Shown: positions 7,203 to 16,594 of the stretch, piece by piece | Layout: every line of letters starts with the position of its first letter | Numbering within the stretch: position 1 is the stretch's first letter | Assembly (NCBI GenBank): GCA_036307305.1 | Contig: JAXJXV010000014.1 | Coordinates: 248,001 to 312,000 of the forward strand | Reading direction: 5' to 3' | Length of the DNA: 64,000 nucleotides | Source: SIG607 sp036307305 | Lineage (GTDB): Bacteria; Bacillota; Clostridia; Oscillospirales; Acutalibacteraceae | The notes under the pieces: generated by a model | The model's database searches: none | What the model saw: only the letters and a program-made list of their open reading frames with translations | Told to the model about the DNA's origin: nothing | Translations under genes and position numbers: made by a program

Positions 7203-9506
7203 GTGAGTGATAATCACAAAAAGGATGAGCTGTTTGACCTTAATTCTTATCGCAGTAATTCCTCTGACTCAAAAAACAAAAACAAAAAGAAAAAACGTAA
7301 TGTAAAAAGAAGCAAAAAGGAAAATGTGCTGAGAATCGTTCTTGCGTCGTTTCTTTTGTGCGTTACCTTGGCTTGTTTTGTATTGGGCGGTTTTCTTGTA
7401 TATGTGTTTAACTTTATTGATGGTGACTTTGGTGTTAATCTCGATGAGCTTAAACTTAATTGTACTACAACCGTTTACGTACAGGGTGATGCTGAGGGTG
7501 AATGGGTAGAGTATCAGCGACTGTACGGTAACGTTAACAGAATATGGGTTGCTTACGAGGATATTCCCGATACTCTGAAAAACGCTTTCGTTGCAGTTGA
7601 GGATAAGCGTTTTTTAAAGCACGGCGGCGTTGACTGGAAGAGAACTTTCAGCGCTTTTGCAAACTATTTTCTGAATTTCTATTCCTCTAAACAAGGCGGT
7701 TCAACAATAACGCAACAGCTTGTTAAGAATCTTACGGGTGATAACGACCGAAGTCCCGAACGTAAGGTGAGAGAAATAATGCGTGCCCGTTTCCTTGAAA
7801 CCAATTACTCTAAGGAAACTATTCTTGAATGTTATTTAAACGTTGTTTCCATGTCTAATAATATTTCGGGAGTAGAGGTAGCGGCTAATTTTTATTTCAA
7901 CAAATCCCTTGACGAACTTACGTTAGCCGAATGCGCTTCACTTGCAGGTATTACAAAAAATCCCGAAAAATACAGACCTGATAAAAATCCTAATGACAAC
8001 AAGGAAAGAAGAAATACTGTTTTAAAGCTGATGTATGAGCAGAAAATGATTACTTCCGAAGAGTATCAGAATGCTCTTGAGGAAGAGCTTAACGTTGTTG
8101 CTGATTCTGCAAATATAAAACAGGTTAAAATTAACAGTTATTTTGTCGACGCATTGATTGATGAGGTAATTGCCGACCTTAAAGAACTGTATAAGGTAAG
8201 CGATGAGGATGCTTCCGTAATGTTCTATAACGGCGGATATCAGATTTATTCCACAATGGACCCTGATATACAAAATACTATAGACGAGGTGTACTCTAAC
8301 TCTGATAAATACGGTCTGAAATCTGGCGGAGAAATGATGCAGGGTGCCATTACCGTTATGGACTATTCGGGTCATATAAAAGGTATGGCGGGTGGAATAG
8401 GTGCGAAAACCGAAAACCGTGGTTTTAACAGAGCAACTATGGCTATCCGTCAGCCAGGCTCTACTATGAAGCCAATAGCAGCCTATGCTCCTGCTATTGA
8501 AAAAAATATAATTACCTATTCGTCTGTTGTTAACGATACCCGTTATAAGTACGGTAGCTGGTCACCGAATAACTGGTACGGCGGATATTGGGGATACATT
8601 ACTGCTCATTATGCTCTTGAGCGAAGCGTAAATACAATACCCGTTTATCTCGTTAATGAGATGAAGCCCGAAACTTCTTATAAATTCTTAACCGATAATC
8701 TGGGAATTTCAACCCTTAAGAGTACTGATATAAACCTGTCTGCTCTTGGAATGGGCGGTACTGATAACGGTATTACGACTACGCAGTCTGCTGCCGCTTT
8801 TGCCGTTTTCGGTAATTTGGGTAAATATTACAGTCCTACTACCTATCACTATATAACCGATATGCATGGTAATGAGGTGCTAAGATACAGTGATGTGGGT
8901 ATACAGGCTATTGGTGAAGATACCGCATCTGTAATGAATCATATGCTTCAGAACGTAGTTTACGGTGCTAACGGAACAGGCGCTTCTGCAAAAGGCTACG
9001 TATCCAATATGAAAATTTACGCTAAAACAGGTACTTCTAACAGCACTAACGACCTTTGGTTTGTCGGCGGTTCTCCATATTATATAACTTCCTGTTGGGC
9101 AGGTTACGACAATAACCGCACCATTAAAAATTCTTCTATTGCCAAGAGTATGTGGGGCGCTGTTATGAAGCCTATACATCAGGGTCTTAAGGCTAAAGAA
9201 TTCGAGGAAAGCCGATATGTAAGTCAAAGATATTACTGTGCTGAAACAGGTTTACTTGCTACCAACGCCTGTACTTCAAAAGGTGTTGGATATTATAAGA
9301 ATAGTTATCTTCCTACCTGTTCACTGCATTCAGGAAAGATTTTATCGCCTATAAAGGGTACGAGTGAAACTCAGTCGGGCGCAAGCGGTGTCGTTAAAGG
9401 AAAGGTAAACGGTACCATCAAGGTATCGAGTGATACTTCTGAGGAATCTACGCCGTCTGAGGAAGAAACTACCGAAAATCAAACAGAAGAACAATCTGAT
9501 GAATAA
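7203..9506 (+). CDS. Class A penicillin-binding protein (PBP1A-like)
   Basis: Bifunctional peptidoglycan synthase on the outer face of the membrane: polymerises lipid II and cross-links stems. The 767-residue protein has a lysine-rich cytosolic tail, one membrane helix (about 43-68), and a GT51 glycosyltransferase domain with catalytic-region E133 in EDKRFLKHGG and GGSTITQQLVKNLTG. The transpeptidase domain has the nucleophile S420 in STMK, SVN near 479 and KTGTS from 608. The tail is acidic and Thr/Ser/Glu-rich, probably disordered. GTG at 7203 is chosen because GGGAGG lies 9-10 bases upstream; a TTG upstream falls on that site. Confidence 0.93.
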   Translation: MSDNHKKDELFDLNSYRSNSSDSKNKNKKKKRNVKRSKKENVLRIVLASFLLCVTLACFVLGGFLVYVFNFIDGDFGVNLDELKLNCTTTVYVQGDAEGEWVEYQRLYGNVNRIWVAYEDIPDTLKNAFVAVEDKRFLKHGGVDWKRTFSAFANYFLNFYSSKQGGSTITQQLVKNLTGDNDRSPERKVREIMRARFLETNYSKETILECYLNVVSMSNNISGVEVAANFYFNKSLDELTLAECASLAGITKNPEKYRPDKNPNDNKERRNTVLKLMYEQKMITSEEYQNALEEELNVVADSANIKQVKINSYFVDALIDEVIADLKELYKVSDEDASVMFYNGGYQIYSTMDPDIQNTIDEVYSNSDKYGLKSGGEMMQGAITVMDYSGHIKGMAGGIGAKTENRGFNRATMAIRQPGSTMKPIAAYAPAIEKNIITYSSVVNDTRYKYGSWSPNNWYGGYWGYITAHYALERSVNTIPVYLVNEMKPETSYKFLTDNLGISTLKSTDINLSALGMGGTDNGITTTQSAAAFAVFGNLGKYYSPTTYHYITDMHGNEVLRYSDVGIQAIGEDTASVMNHMLQNVVYGANGTGASAKGYVSNMKIYAKTGTSNSTNDLWFVGGSPYYITSCWAGYDNNRTIKNSSIAKSMWGAVMKPIHQGLKAKEFEESRYVSQRYYCAETGLLATNACTSKGVGYYKNSYLPTCSLHSGKILSPIKGTSETQSGASGVVKGKVNGTIKVSSDTSEESTPSEEETTENQTEEQSDE

Positions 9507-9511
9507 AAATT

Positions 9512-9539
9512 AAGCGCTAAGCAATTTTGCTTAGCGCTT
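9512..9539. terminator. Bidirectional terminator, PBP / UPF0210 gene
   Basis: 13-bp complementary arms (9512-9524 with 9527-9539) around a very short loop, followed by T-rich sequence on both strands. Confidence 0.85.
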
Positions 9540-9544
9540 TTAAA

Positions 9545-10903
9545 TTAGTTTTTAAGGCTTTGAATGGGAGCGGGAATTTGACCGCCTCGGTTAATAAATT
9601 TCGCAGGAGATGCCGTATTGATTTTCATTACAGGTCCTTCGCCTAACAGTCCGCCGAATGAAAGAGAATCTCCGGCGACCTTGTCTATAGCAGGAATAAC
9701 TCTTACAGCGGTTGTTTTTGAGTTAATCATACCAATAGCCGCCTCGTCTGCTATGATTGCCGAAATGACCTCGGGAGTGGTATCACCGGGAATATTTATC
9801 ATATCGAGTCCAACAGAGCAAACTGCTGTCATAGCTTCAAGCTTTTCTATGGTAAGAGAACCGCACTCTGCAGCGTGAATCATACCTGCATCTTCCGTAA
9901 CGGGAATAAATGCGCCTGACAGTCCGCCCACCTTTGATGAAGCCATAACACCGCCTTTTTTAACGGCATCGTTAAGCATTGCAAGTGCGGCAGTCGTACC
10001 TGCGCAGCCGCAACATTCAAGACCTATTTCTTCGAGGATATAAGCCACCGAATCGCCAACGGCAGGGGTAGGAGCAAGTGATAAATCTACAATTCCGAAA
10101 GGCACGTTAAGACGCGCAGAAGCCTCTTTAGCAACGAGCTGTCCCATTCTTGTGATTTTAAAAGCCGTTCTTTTAATTAATTCTGCAACCTCTGTTATGT
10201 TTAAGTCTTTAGATTTAGCAAGAGCGGCTCTTACTACGCCAGGTCCCGATACACCAACGTTTATTACACAGTCGGCCTCGCCAACGCCATGGAAAGCACC
10301 TGCCATAAAAGGATTATCTTCGGGGGCGTTACAGAATACTACGAGTTTTGCCGCGCCAATGCAATTTCTGTCCTTTGTAAGCTCTGCAGCCTTTTTTACT
10401 GTTTCACCCATCATTTTAACTGCATCAAGATTAATACCTGCTTTAGTTGAACCGATATTAACTGATGAGCATATATGTTCGGTTTCAGAAAGGGCTTCTG
10501 GGATGCTTTCAATAAGTATTTTGTCCGCCTCGGTAAAGCCTTTCTGAACAAGAGCAGAATAACCGCCTATAAAATTAACGCCAACCTTTTGCGCCGCTTT
10601 TTCTAAAGTCAGCGCAAATTTAACGGGGTTTTTTTCTTTACAGGCGCCTAAAATCAAGGCTATAGGTGTTACGGAAATTCTTTTATTTATAATCGGGATT
10701 CCGTACATTTGCTCTATAGCTTCACACTCAGGAACAAGATGCTCAGCTTTACTGATGATTTTGTTATATACCTTTTGACAGGCAATATCAATGTCGCTGT
10801 CAATACAGTCGAGAAGGGAAATACCCATTGTAACGGTACGGATGTCAAGATTTTCATCCTGTATCATTGATATGGTTTCAAGTATATCTTTAGTTTCTAA
10901 CAT
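9545..10903 (-). CDS. UPF0210 (PFL-like) family protein
   Basis: A 452-residue conserved protein of the UPF0210/DUF711 family, distantly similar to pyruvate formate-lyase folds. Family hallmarks are the N-terminal TISMIQDENLDIRTVTMGIS, GLSGAFIPVTEDAGM, and the glycine-rich C-terminus SFGGLLGEGPVM. The biochemical activity is not established to my knowledge. The second of two tandem ATG codons (10903) gives the better spacing to GAGG. It lies directly downstream of the ACT-domain gene; this pairing is conserved in many Firmicutes and suggests that the ACT protein binds a ligand that regulates it. Confidence 0.85.
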   Translation of the reverse strand: MLETKDILETISMIQDENLDIRTVTMGISLLDCIDSDIDIACQKVYNKIISKAEHLVPECEAIEQMYGIPIINKRISVTPIALILGACKEKNPVKFALTLEKAAQKVGVNFIGGYSALVQKGFTEADKILIESIPEALSETEHICSSVNIGSTKAGINLDAVKMMGETVKKAAELTKDRNCIGAAKLVVFCNAPEDNPFMAGAFHGVGEADCVINVGVSGPGVVRAALAKSKDLNITEVAELIKRTAFKITRMGQLVAKEASARLNVPFGIVDLSLAPTPAVGDSVAYILEEIGLECCGCAGTTAALAMLNDAVKKGGVMASSKVGGLSGAFIPVTEDAGMIHAAECGSLTIEKLEAMTAVCSVGLDMINIPGDTTPEVISAIIADEAAIGMINSKTTAVRVIPAIDKVAGDSLSFGGLLGEGPVMKINTASPAKFINRGGQIPAPIQSLKN

Positions 10904-10915
10904 CATTATACCTCG

Positions 10916-11185
10916 TTAAATTTTGTGCATTGAATTGAAAAGGTCTTCATGCATCGCGTGAATCGAAAGTCCTTTTTCTTTGCCGTATTGGGAAATAATT
11001 TCAGAAAATTCACCAAATTTAATATTCATAGACGAAATATCACAAATCATAATCATACAGAACATATCCTGTAAAACCGACTGTGATACGTCGATAATGT
11101 TTATGCCGCATTCGGCACACTTACCGGATACTCCTGCAAGGATGCCTACGTTGTCTTTTCCAATTACAGAAATAACTATTTTCAT
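10916..11185 (-). CDS. ACT domain protein (UPF0237)
   Basis: An 89-residue single ACT domain protein with the beta-alpha-beta start MKIVISVIGKDNVGILAGVS and CGINIIDVSQ. ACT domains bind small ligands, often amino acids. It is co-transcribed with the UPF0210 gene, with 12 bases between stop and start. A 20-base palindrome (ATATTGTTT, two T, AAACAATAT) at 11202-11221 sits just upstream of its ribosome site and may be an operator or a hairpin. Confidence 0.85.
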   Translation of the reverse strand: MKIVISVIGKDNVGILAGVSGKCAECGINIIDVSQSVLQDMFCMIMICDISSMNIKFGEFSEIISQYGKEKGLSIHAMHEDLFNSMHKI

Positions 11186-11298
11186 TATTTAACACCTCAT
11201 AATATTGTTTTTAAACAATATAACATATAAGTGACAAAAAGTAAATAATACTATGCAAAATTATACAGATGTGTTAAAATAAATAAGAGGTGATTTTG

Positions 11299-12135
11299 AT
11301 GTTTAGCGAAAATGCCTATGCAAAGGTTAATTTATCTTTGCTAATTACAGGTAAGAGACAGGACGGCTATCATTTATTGGATACAGTTATGCAGACGGTT
11401 TCGCTGAGTGACGTTATTACTGTAAAAGATAATGAAGAAATTGGCATAAAAGTTATATGCGATAATTCTTCAATAGATAATAAAGAAAATATCTGCTATA
11501 AAGCGGCAGAATTGTTTTTTGAACGTACAGATATAAAAAGAGGAGTTACTATAGAAATTAATAAGAATATTCCTCTTGCGGCAGGTCTTGGCGGAGGTAG
11601 TGCCGATGCAGCCGCAGTGCTTAGAATACTTAATAAGCTTTATGCTAAGCCTCTTTCGTATGACCAGCTTTGTGAAATTGGGTTAAAGCTTGGTGCCGAC
11701 GTGCCTTTTTGTATTAACGGCGGTTGTGCGCGTGTCAAGGGTATTGGAGAAGAAATCAAAAAAATACCATCAAAACTTAAATTATATATTGTTCTTGTTA
11801 AAGATGCTCTCAAAGCTTCTACAGGGCAGATGTACGGTGATTTTGATAAGCTTAACAGAAACGCTGAGCTATCTGATATCAGCGGTAAAATGGAAGAGAG
11901 TCTTTGTAACGGAGATTACGGGCAGTTCTGTGAGGCATTTTACAATGATTTTTCTCTTGTAAGTAATTATAGTTATATTTCTAAACGACTTATAGAGCTT
12001 GGCGCGGACGCTGTTTCTCTGTCAGGCAGCGGTCCAACCGTTATGGGTATATTCAGCAGTAAGGAAAAAGCTGATTCTGTAGCGCAGTTATTAGATAATG
12101 AGTATAAATTTGTGTTTAGCTGTGAAAATGTGTGA
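11299..12135 (+). CDS. ispE: 4-diphosphocytidyl-2-C-methyl-D-erythritol kinase
   Basis: GHMP-family kinase of the MEP isoprenoid pathway, cytosolic. The protein has 278 residues. It begins with AYAKVNLSLLITGKRQDGYH, has the ATP-binding loop PLAAGLGGGSADAAAVLR near residue 92, and a third GHMP motif SLSGSGPTVMG near 238. ATG at 11299 follows AGAGGTGA with five-base spacing; the GTG at 11290 is part of that site. The gene precedes spoIIR on the same strand with a 54-base gap, so the two may be partly co-transcribed. Confidence 0.93.
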   Translation: MFSENAYAKVNLSLLITGKRQDGYHLLDTVMQTVSLSDVITVKDNEEIGIKVICDNSSIDNKENICYKAAELFFERTDIKRGVTIEINKNIPLAAGLGGGSADAAAVLRILNKLYAKPLSYDQLCEIGLKLGADVPFCINGGCARVKGIGEEIKKIPSKLKLYIVLVKDALKASTGQMYGDFDKLNRNAELSDISGKMEESLCNGDYGQFCEAFYNDFSLVSNYSYISKRLIELGADAVSLSGSGPTVMGIFSSKEKADSVAQLLDNEYKFVFSCENV

Positions 12136-12189
12136 ATAAAATTTTTCTTTTAAGTCAATAACTAGGGTAATTGACTTGGAGGAAAAATT

Positions 12190-12783
12190 ATGAAAAAATT
12201 TAATTTATCTTTGTTATTCGGACTTATTGTTGCCGTACTGCTTAGCTTTGCAAGATTTGATACACTGTGTAATGATTTAAGGTCTAACGTTTTGAGACTG
12301 CACATAATAGCAAATTCGGATTCTGCTGATGACCAAAACTTAAAACTCGCAGTAAGAGATGCTATACTTGAAAATTTCGGTGATGATTTTGCTGAGTGCG
12401 ATAATCTTTCACAGGCAAATGAATTTGCAAAAAATAATGCTGACGATATACTTAAAATAGCAAAAGCTACAATTAATCAGTACGGATACGATTATTCCGT
12501 CAGTGCGAACGTGGGTCTGTCGTATTTTACTAACAGAGAGTATGATGATTTTACTTTACCTGCGGGAAATTATGAATCGCTGAATATAGTTATAGGCGAG
12601 GGCAAAGGCAAAAATTGGTGGTGCGTTTGTTTTCCTGCCGTCTGTATCGGTGCCTCAGGAGATTTATCTGACAGCGTATGTGAGGACAGCGCCAATATTG
12701 CAAAAAGCAGTGAAAAATATGAAATTAAATTTAAAACTGTTGAGATTTATGAAGAACTGAGAAAAATTATTTTTAAAAAGTAA
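12190..12783 (+). CDS. spoIIR: Stage II sporulation protein R
   Basis: Secreted forespore signal protein that, in Bacillus, triggers SpoIIGA to process pro-sigma-E in the mother cell. The 197-residue protein has an N-terminal hydrophobic export segment (about 6-22) and the family signature NVLRLHIIANSDSADDQNLK followed by LAVRDAIL. GGAGG precedes the ATG. An inverted repeat AAGTCAAT/ATTGACTT (12152-12177) abuts the ribosome site. A GTATA box at 12102 with a loose GTGAAAATGT 15 bases later, inside the end of ispE, is a weak candidate forespore (sigma-F) promoter; this is inference. Confidence 0.9.
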   Translation: MKKFNLSLLFGLIVAVLLSFARFDTLCNDLRSNVLRLHIIANSDSADDQNLKLAVRDAILENFGDDFAECDNLSQANEFAKNNADDILKIAKATINQYGYDYSVSANVGLSYFTNREYDDFTLPAGNYESLNIVIGEGKGKNWWCVCFPAVCIGASGDLSDSVCEDSANIAKSSEKYEIKFKTVEIYEELRKIIFKK

Positions 12784-12793
12784 AAATTTTTAC

Positions 12794-12822
12794 TTGCATT
12801 TTGGATTAAAGTGTGTTAATAT
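12794..12822 (+). promoter_or_regulatory. Promoter of rpmE
   Basis: TTGCAT (12794-12799), 17-base spacer, TAATAT (12817-12822). An A/T palindrome (12778-12795) just upstream might serve as a weak end for spoIIR. Confidence 0.6.
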
Positions 12823-12860
12823 ACCAATGTTAATGAAATTTCGAAAGAGGTGACACTAGA

Positions 12861-13058
12861 ATGAAAGAGGGTATACATCCTGAGTACGAGAAAGTCGTAG
12901 TTAAGTGCGCGTGTGGTGCGGAGTTTGAAACTCGTTCAACTAAGAAGGATATTCATCTTGATATCTGCTCTAAATGTCATCCGTTCTTTACCGGAAAACA
13001 GAAGCTGGTTGATACCGGCGGTCGTGTTGACAAGTTCAGAAAGCGTTACGGCTTATAA
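12861..13058 (+). CDS. rpmE: 50S ribosomal protein L31 (zinc-binding form)
   Basis: A 65-residue ribosomal protein of the large subunit. Four cysteines in a CAC ... CSKC arrangement (residues 16, 18, 36 and 39) mark the zinc-containing type, as opposed to the zinc-free paralogue made under zinc limitation. The C-terminus GGRVDKFRKRYG is typical. GAGGTGA precedes the ATG, and a strong terminator follows, so it is probably transcribed alone. Confidence 0.96.
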   Translation: MKEGIHPEYEKVVVKCACGAEFETRSTKKDIHLDICSKCHPFFTGKQKLVDTGGRVDKFRKRYGL

Positions 13059-13065
13059 TTTAATT

Positions 13066-13097
13066 CCGCAACCATTTTTATGGTTGCGGTTTTCTTT
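13066..13097 (+). terminator. Terminator of rpmE
   Basis: 9-bp GC-rich stem (13066-13074 with 13081-13089) followed by TTTTCTTTT. Confidence 0.88.
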
Positions 13098-13117
13098 TAG
13101 TATGGGGGTGAACACAA

Positions 13118-13747
13118 GTGCAAGGATATTTAACGGTATCGGGTTTGGCTGTTGGCGAATATGAAGAAAAGCGTTCTAAATTTATTGCAACGCTTAAACC
13201 TGTCAAAACTGAGGAGGAAGCCGTTGCTTTTGTAAAGGAAATGAAATCTAAATACTGGGATGCCCGTCACAACGTGTTCGCATACCGATTAAAGAACGGG
13301 GACGCCCGTTTTTCTGACGATGGTGAGCCTCATTCAACGGCAGGTAAACCCGTTCTTGATATTTTAACAGGCAAAAACCTTACGGATATTTGCATTGTTG
13401 TTACCCGTTATTTCGGTGGAATTTTACTGGGTACGGGCGGTCTGGTGAGAGCATACAGTGAAGCGGCTAAGGCTGCAGTTAGTAACAGCGAAATTGTGGA
13501 AATGGGACTTGTGGGACTGTTTTCGGTAGTATGCGATTATCAGCAATACAACACATTGATTCCTTTTATAGACAACTTCGGCGGAGTTGTGTCGGCTACC
13601 GATTTTGCGGCTGATATAACAGTAAAATTTTCCTTGGAAAATCAGAAATTCGACGATTTTTCTGCTGCTCTTACAGACAAATTTTTTGGAAAACTTACTG
13701 TATTACAGGAAGGAAAAATATTTTCGGTTATAAAAATTTTGAAATAA
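13118..13747 (+). CDS. IMPACT / YigZ family protein
   Basis: A 209-residue cytosolic protein of the UPF0029 (IMPACT) family with a C-terminal DUF1949 domain. The conserved core RSKFIATLKPV, WDARHNVFAYRL, FSDDGEPHSTAGKPVL and VVTRYFGGILLGTGGLVRAY is intact. A role in translation or RNA binding is suggested for the family but not settled. It starts with GTG behind GGGGGTGA. It is the gene between rpmE and the dGTPase, and is 54 bases from the latter. Confidence 0.85.
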   Translation: MQGYLTVSGLAVGEYEEKRSKFIATLKPVKTEEEAVAFVKEMKSKYWDARHNVFAYRLKNGDARFSDDGEPHSTAGKPVLDILTGKNLTDICIVVTRYFGGILLGTGGLVRAYSEAAKAAVSNSEIVEMGLVGLFSVVCDYQQYNTLIPFIDNFGGVVSATDFAADITVKFSLENQKFDDFSAALTDKFFGKLTVLQEGKIFSVIKILK

Positions 13748-13801
13748 AAAAGGTTTTTTGGGATTTTTTGCGTATATAATATATAGAGTGGAGGGGTGTA
13801 T

Positions 13802-14800
13802 ATGGATTCAATCCGTCGTAGAATTGAAGAGACCGAGCATATTGTTTTATGCGAAATGGCTTCGTTCAGCGATAAATCGGTTGGTCGAAAGGTTTATGAA
13901 GAACCGTCGGATATCAGAACCGATTATCAGCGTGACCGCGACAGAATTATTCATTGTAAAGCCTTCCGCAGATTAAAACATAAAACACAGGTTTTTTTGT
14001 CGCCTGAGTCTGACCATTACAGAACACGGCTTACACATACACTTGAGGTGTCGCAGATAGCACGTACCATTGCAAGAGCCTTAAGACTTAACGAAGACCT
14101 TACAGAAGCTATAGCGTTAGGTCACGATTTAGGACATACCCCATTTGGACATGCCGGTGAAAGAGCGCTTAATGAACTCGCTCCCTTTGAATTCAATCAT
14201 TATACTCAAAGCGTCAGGGTGTGTGAAAAATTAGAAAAATCTGGTAAAGGCCTTAATCTTACAGGTGAGGTGCTTAACGGTATTCTTTGTCACACAAGAG
14301 GCGAAGAGGCATCTACTCTTGAAGGACGAATAGTGAAAATTTCCGACCGTATAGCGTACATTAATCACGACATTGACGACGCTATACGCGGTGGTATTAT
14401 AGATATTAATGATATACCGAAAGAAATTCGTGATTTTTTAGGACAAACCAAAACGCAGAGAATTACGACTCTTGTTAATTCTGTAATTAAAAACAGTACT
14501 GACGGTATTTTAATGGATACTCTTACCAAAAAGCATTTCGATGCTCTTCACGATTATTTGTTTGAGTCGGTATACCGAAACCCTAAAGCAAAATCAGAGG
14601 AAACCAAGGTTTACGACTTTGTTAAGGGATTGTATGATTATTATACTCATCATCCTGAACTTTTACCTGATGAATACAAAATGATTTGCGATTCTGAGGG
14701 TGTGGAACGCGCAGTGGTGGATTATATAGCGGGTATGACTGACCATTATGCAGTTGTTACTTATCAGAATTTATATATTCCTGGTTCATGGCAGTTATAA
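13802..14800 (+). CDS. dgt: Deoxyguanosinetriphosphate triphosphohydrolase-like HD protein
   Basis: Predicted metal-dependent dNTP triphosphohydrolase, cleaving dGTP or related dNTPs to nucleoside and triphosphate. The 332-residue protein belongs to the shorter dGTPase class. Metal-binding residues are visible in RLTHTLEVSQIARTIAR and in the HD motif GHDLGHTPFGHAGERAL. A second conserved block is EGRIVKISDRIAYINHDIDD. ATG at 13802 has GGAGGGG five bases upstream; an in-frame GTG at 13796 is part of that site. It leads into dnaG-rpoD, an order common in Clostridia, linking nucleotide pools to replication. Confidence 0.9.
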   Translation: MDSIRRRIEETEHIVLCEMASFSDKSVGRKVYEEPSDIRTDYQRDRDRIIHCKAFRRLKHKTQVFLSPESDHYRTRLTHTLEVSQIARTIARALRLNEDLTEAIALGHDLGHTPFGHAGERALNELAPFEFNHYTQSVRVCEKLEKSGKGLNLTGEVLNGILCHTRGEEASTLEGRIVKISDRIAYINHDIDDAIRGGIIDINDIPKEIRDFLGQTKTQRITTLVNSVIKNSTDGILMDTLTKKHFDALHDYLFESVYRNPKAKSEETKVYDFVKGLYDYYTHHPELLPDEYKMICDSEGVERAVVDYIAGMTDHYAVVTYQNLYIPGSWQL

Positions 14801-14827
14801 TGAATATTACATAAAAGGAGGTCTGTT

Positions 14828-16594
14828 ATGGCAATCCCGCAAGACGTTATTGCTGAAATAAAATTCCGTAACGATATTGAATCGGTAATTTCTCAATATG
14901 TTTCGCTTAAACGACGCGGAAAAAATCTTATAGGTCTTTGCCCATTTCATAACGAAAAGACACCTTCTTTTACTATTTATCCCGAAAACGGCTCTTTTTA
15001 CTGTTTTGGATGCGGTGTTGGCGGAGACGTTCTGACCTTTACGGGAATGATTGAGCATCTTGATTATGTGGAGTCTATAAAATTTCTTGCCGAGAAATCA
15101 GGCGTAGCAATTCCTGAAAATAATTATGAAGATAATTCTTTGCATAAGGTCAAACAAATTATTCTTGAAATTAACCGCGAAAGCGCACGATATTTTCACA
15201 GTTGTCTGATGTCGCCTGAGGGTAAATGGGCGCTTGATTATCTTGTCGGCAGAGGTCTTAATATAGGCACAATACGTAAATTCGGTCTTGGCTGCGCTCC
15301 TGATAAATGGGACGGTCTTTTAAAGCATTTGACCTCAAAAGGATATACAGTGGGTGATATGCTACAGGCGAACGTTATTTCAAAAAGTCAGAAGGGTACA
15401 TATTTCGACCGATTCAGAAACAGAGTTATGTTTCCAATTATTAATCTGAGAGGCAGTGTTATTGCTTTCAGCGGACGAGCCAGACCTGATGATGATAAAG
15501 CAGGTGGAAAATATGTCAATACACAGGACACGCCTGTATATAAGAAAGGTGAAAATCTTTACGGCTTTAATATTGCAAAAAATCATTGTGCTGATAGAGT
15601 TATACTTGTTGAAGGTAATATGGACGTTATCTCTCTTCATCAGGCGGGTTTCCCAAATACCGTTGCCGCATTGGGAACAGCCTTTACCGTTGAACAGGGT
15701 AAACTGCTGAGTAGATATACAAGAGAACTCGTTATTTGTCTTGATGCCGATTCGGCAGGACAAAAAGCCGTCGCAAGAGCTTTGGAAACTCTTAAGGATT
15801 CGGGATTATCTACTAAGGTTGTTGTAATTCCTGATGGTAAAGACCCTGACGAATTCATAAAAAAGAATTCACCTGAAAAGTTTAAAGCGCTCCTTGACCG
15901 CTGCGAAAACGATATTGAGTATAAGCTTCGTAAAGCAGGAGAAAATATTGACATTCAAAGTGACGGGGGTAAGCTTGAATATTTAAAGGCTGCCGCGCAG
16001 ATTCTTGCGCAGACCGACGATGATTTAGCGGTTGACCTGTATTCAGGCAGACTTGCTGAAAAATACGGTTTTGCAAAAAATGCCGTTGATGCGGCTATTA
16101 AACGTATTAAAGAAACAAATGCGAAAAAACAAATAAAGAAGGAAATCAGTGAGGCTATTTCACCCAAATATACCAGAGATGAAATTAATCCTGAAAAACG
16201 CTTTAATAAACGGGCTGCTGCTGCAGAGGAAACAATAATTTCTGTGTTGTTTGCTCATCCCGATTATTTTCTAAGAATTGAAGAAAGTTTGCCTCCTGAG
16301 GCTTTTATTACATCAATCAACCGTCGTATTTATGGGGATATTTACGCGGCTCTTAAAGAGGGGAAGGACCTTGATATTTCTCTGTTCGGCTCTACCTATT
16401 CACCGTCTGAGCTTGGCTTTATCGTTACGCTTCAGAGCGGCGTAAAGGCACAGCGGAATGCAGATAAGCTGCTTAGCGACAGTATTGAGGTTCTTAAAAA
16501 AGAAAATCTGATTAAAAAGACAGAAAATGATGATGACGACTCTGACTGGGTTACCAGAATGCAGGCAATCATTAAAGATAAAAAGGGAGAATAA
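14828..16594 (+). CDS. dnaG: DNA primase
   Basis: Synthesises RNA primers at the replication fork. The 588-residue protein has the N-terminal CHC2 zinc finger (C38, H41, C59, C62 within CPFHNEKTPS ... CFGCG), and the catalytic core with DRFRNRVMFPI and TOPRIM motif VEGNMDVISLHQAGF. Acidic residues follow in CLDADSAGQKA. A helical C-terminal region (about 430-588) matches the helicase-interaction domain. AAGGAGG precedes the ATG. Its stop codon touches the rpoD start codon, indicating translational coupling. Confidence 0.96.
   Translation: MAIPQDVIAEIKFRNDIESVISQYVSLKRRGKNLIGLCPFHNEKTPSFTIYPENGSFYCFGCGVGGDVLTFTGMIEHLDYVESIKFLAEKSGVAIPENNYEDNSLHKVKQIILEINRESARYFHSCLMSPEGKWALDYLVGRGLNIGTIRKFGLGCAPDKWDGLLKHLTSKGYTVGDMLQANVISKSQKGTYFDRFRNRVMFPIINLRGSVIAFSGRARPDDDKAGGKYVNTQDTPVYKKGENLYGFNIAKNHCADRVILVEGNMDVISLHQAGFPNTVAALGTAFTVEQGKLLSRYTRELVICLDADSAGQKAVARALETLKDSGLSTKVVVIPDGKDPDEFIKKNSPEKFKALLDRCENDIEYKLRKAGENIDIQSDGGKLEYLKAAAQILAQTDDDLAVDLYSGRLAEKYGFAKNAVDAAIKRIKETNAKKQIKKEISEAISPKYTRDEINPEKRFNKRAAAAEETIISVLFAHPDYFLRIEESLPPEAFITSINRRIYGDIYAALKEGKDLDISLFGSTYSPSELGFIVTLQSGVKAQRNADKLLSDSIEVLKKENLIKKTENDDDDSDWVTRMQAIIKDKKGE

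Noticed and set aside
11202..11221. Palindrome before the ACT-domain gene as a firm operator
   Set aside because: It is A/T-rich and could arise by chance in this base composition; mentioned only in the gene entry.
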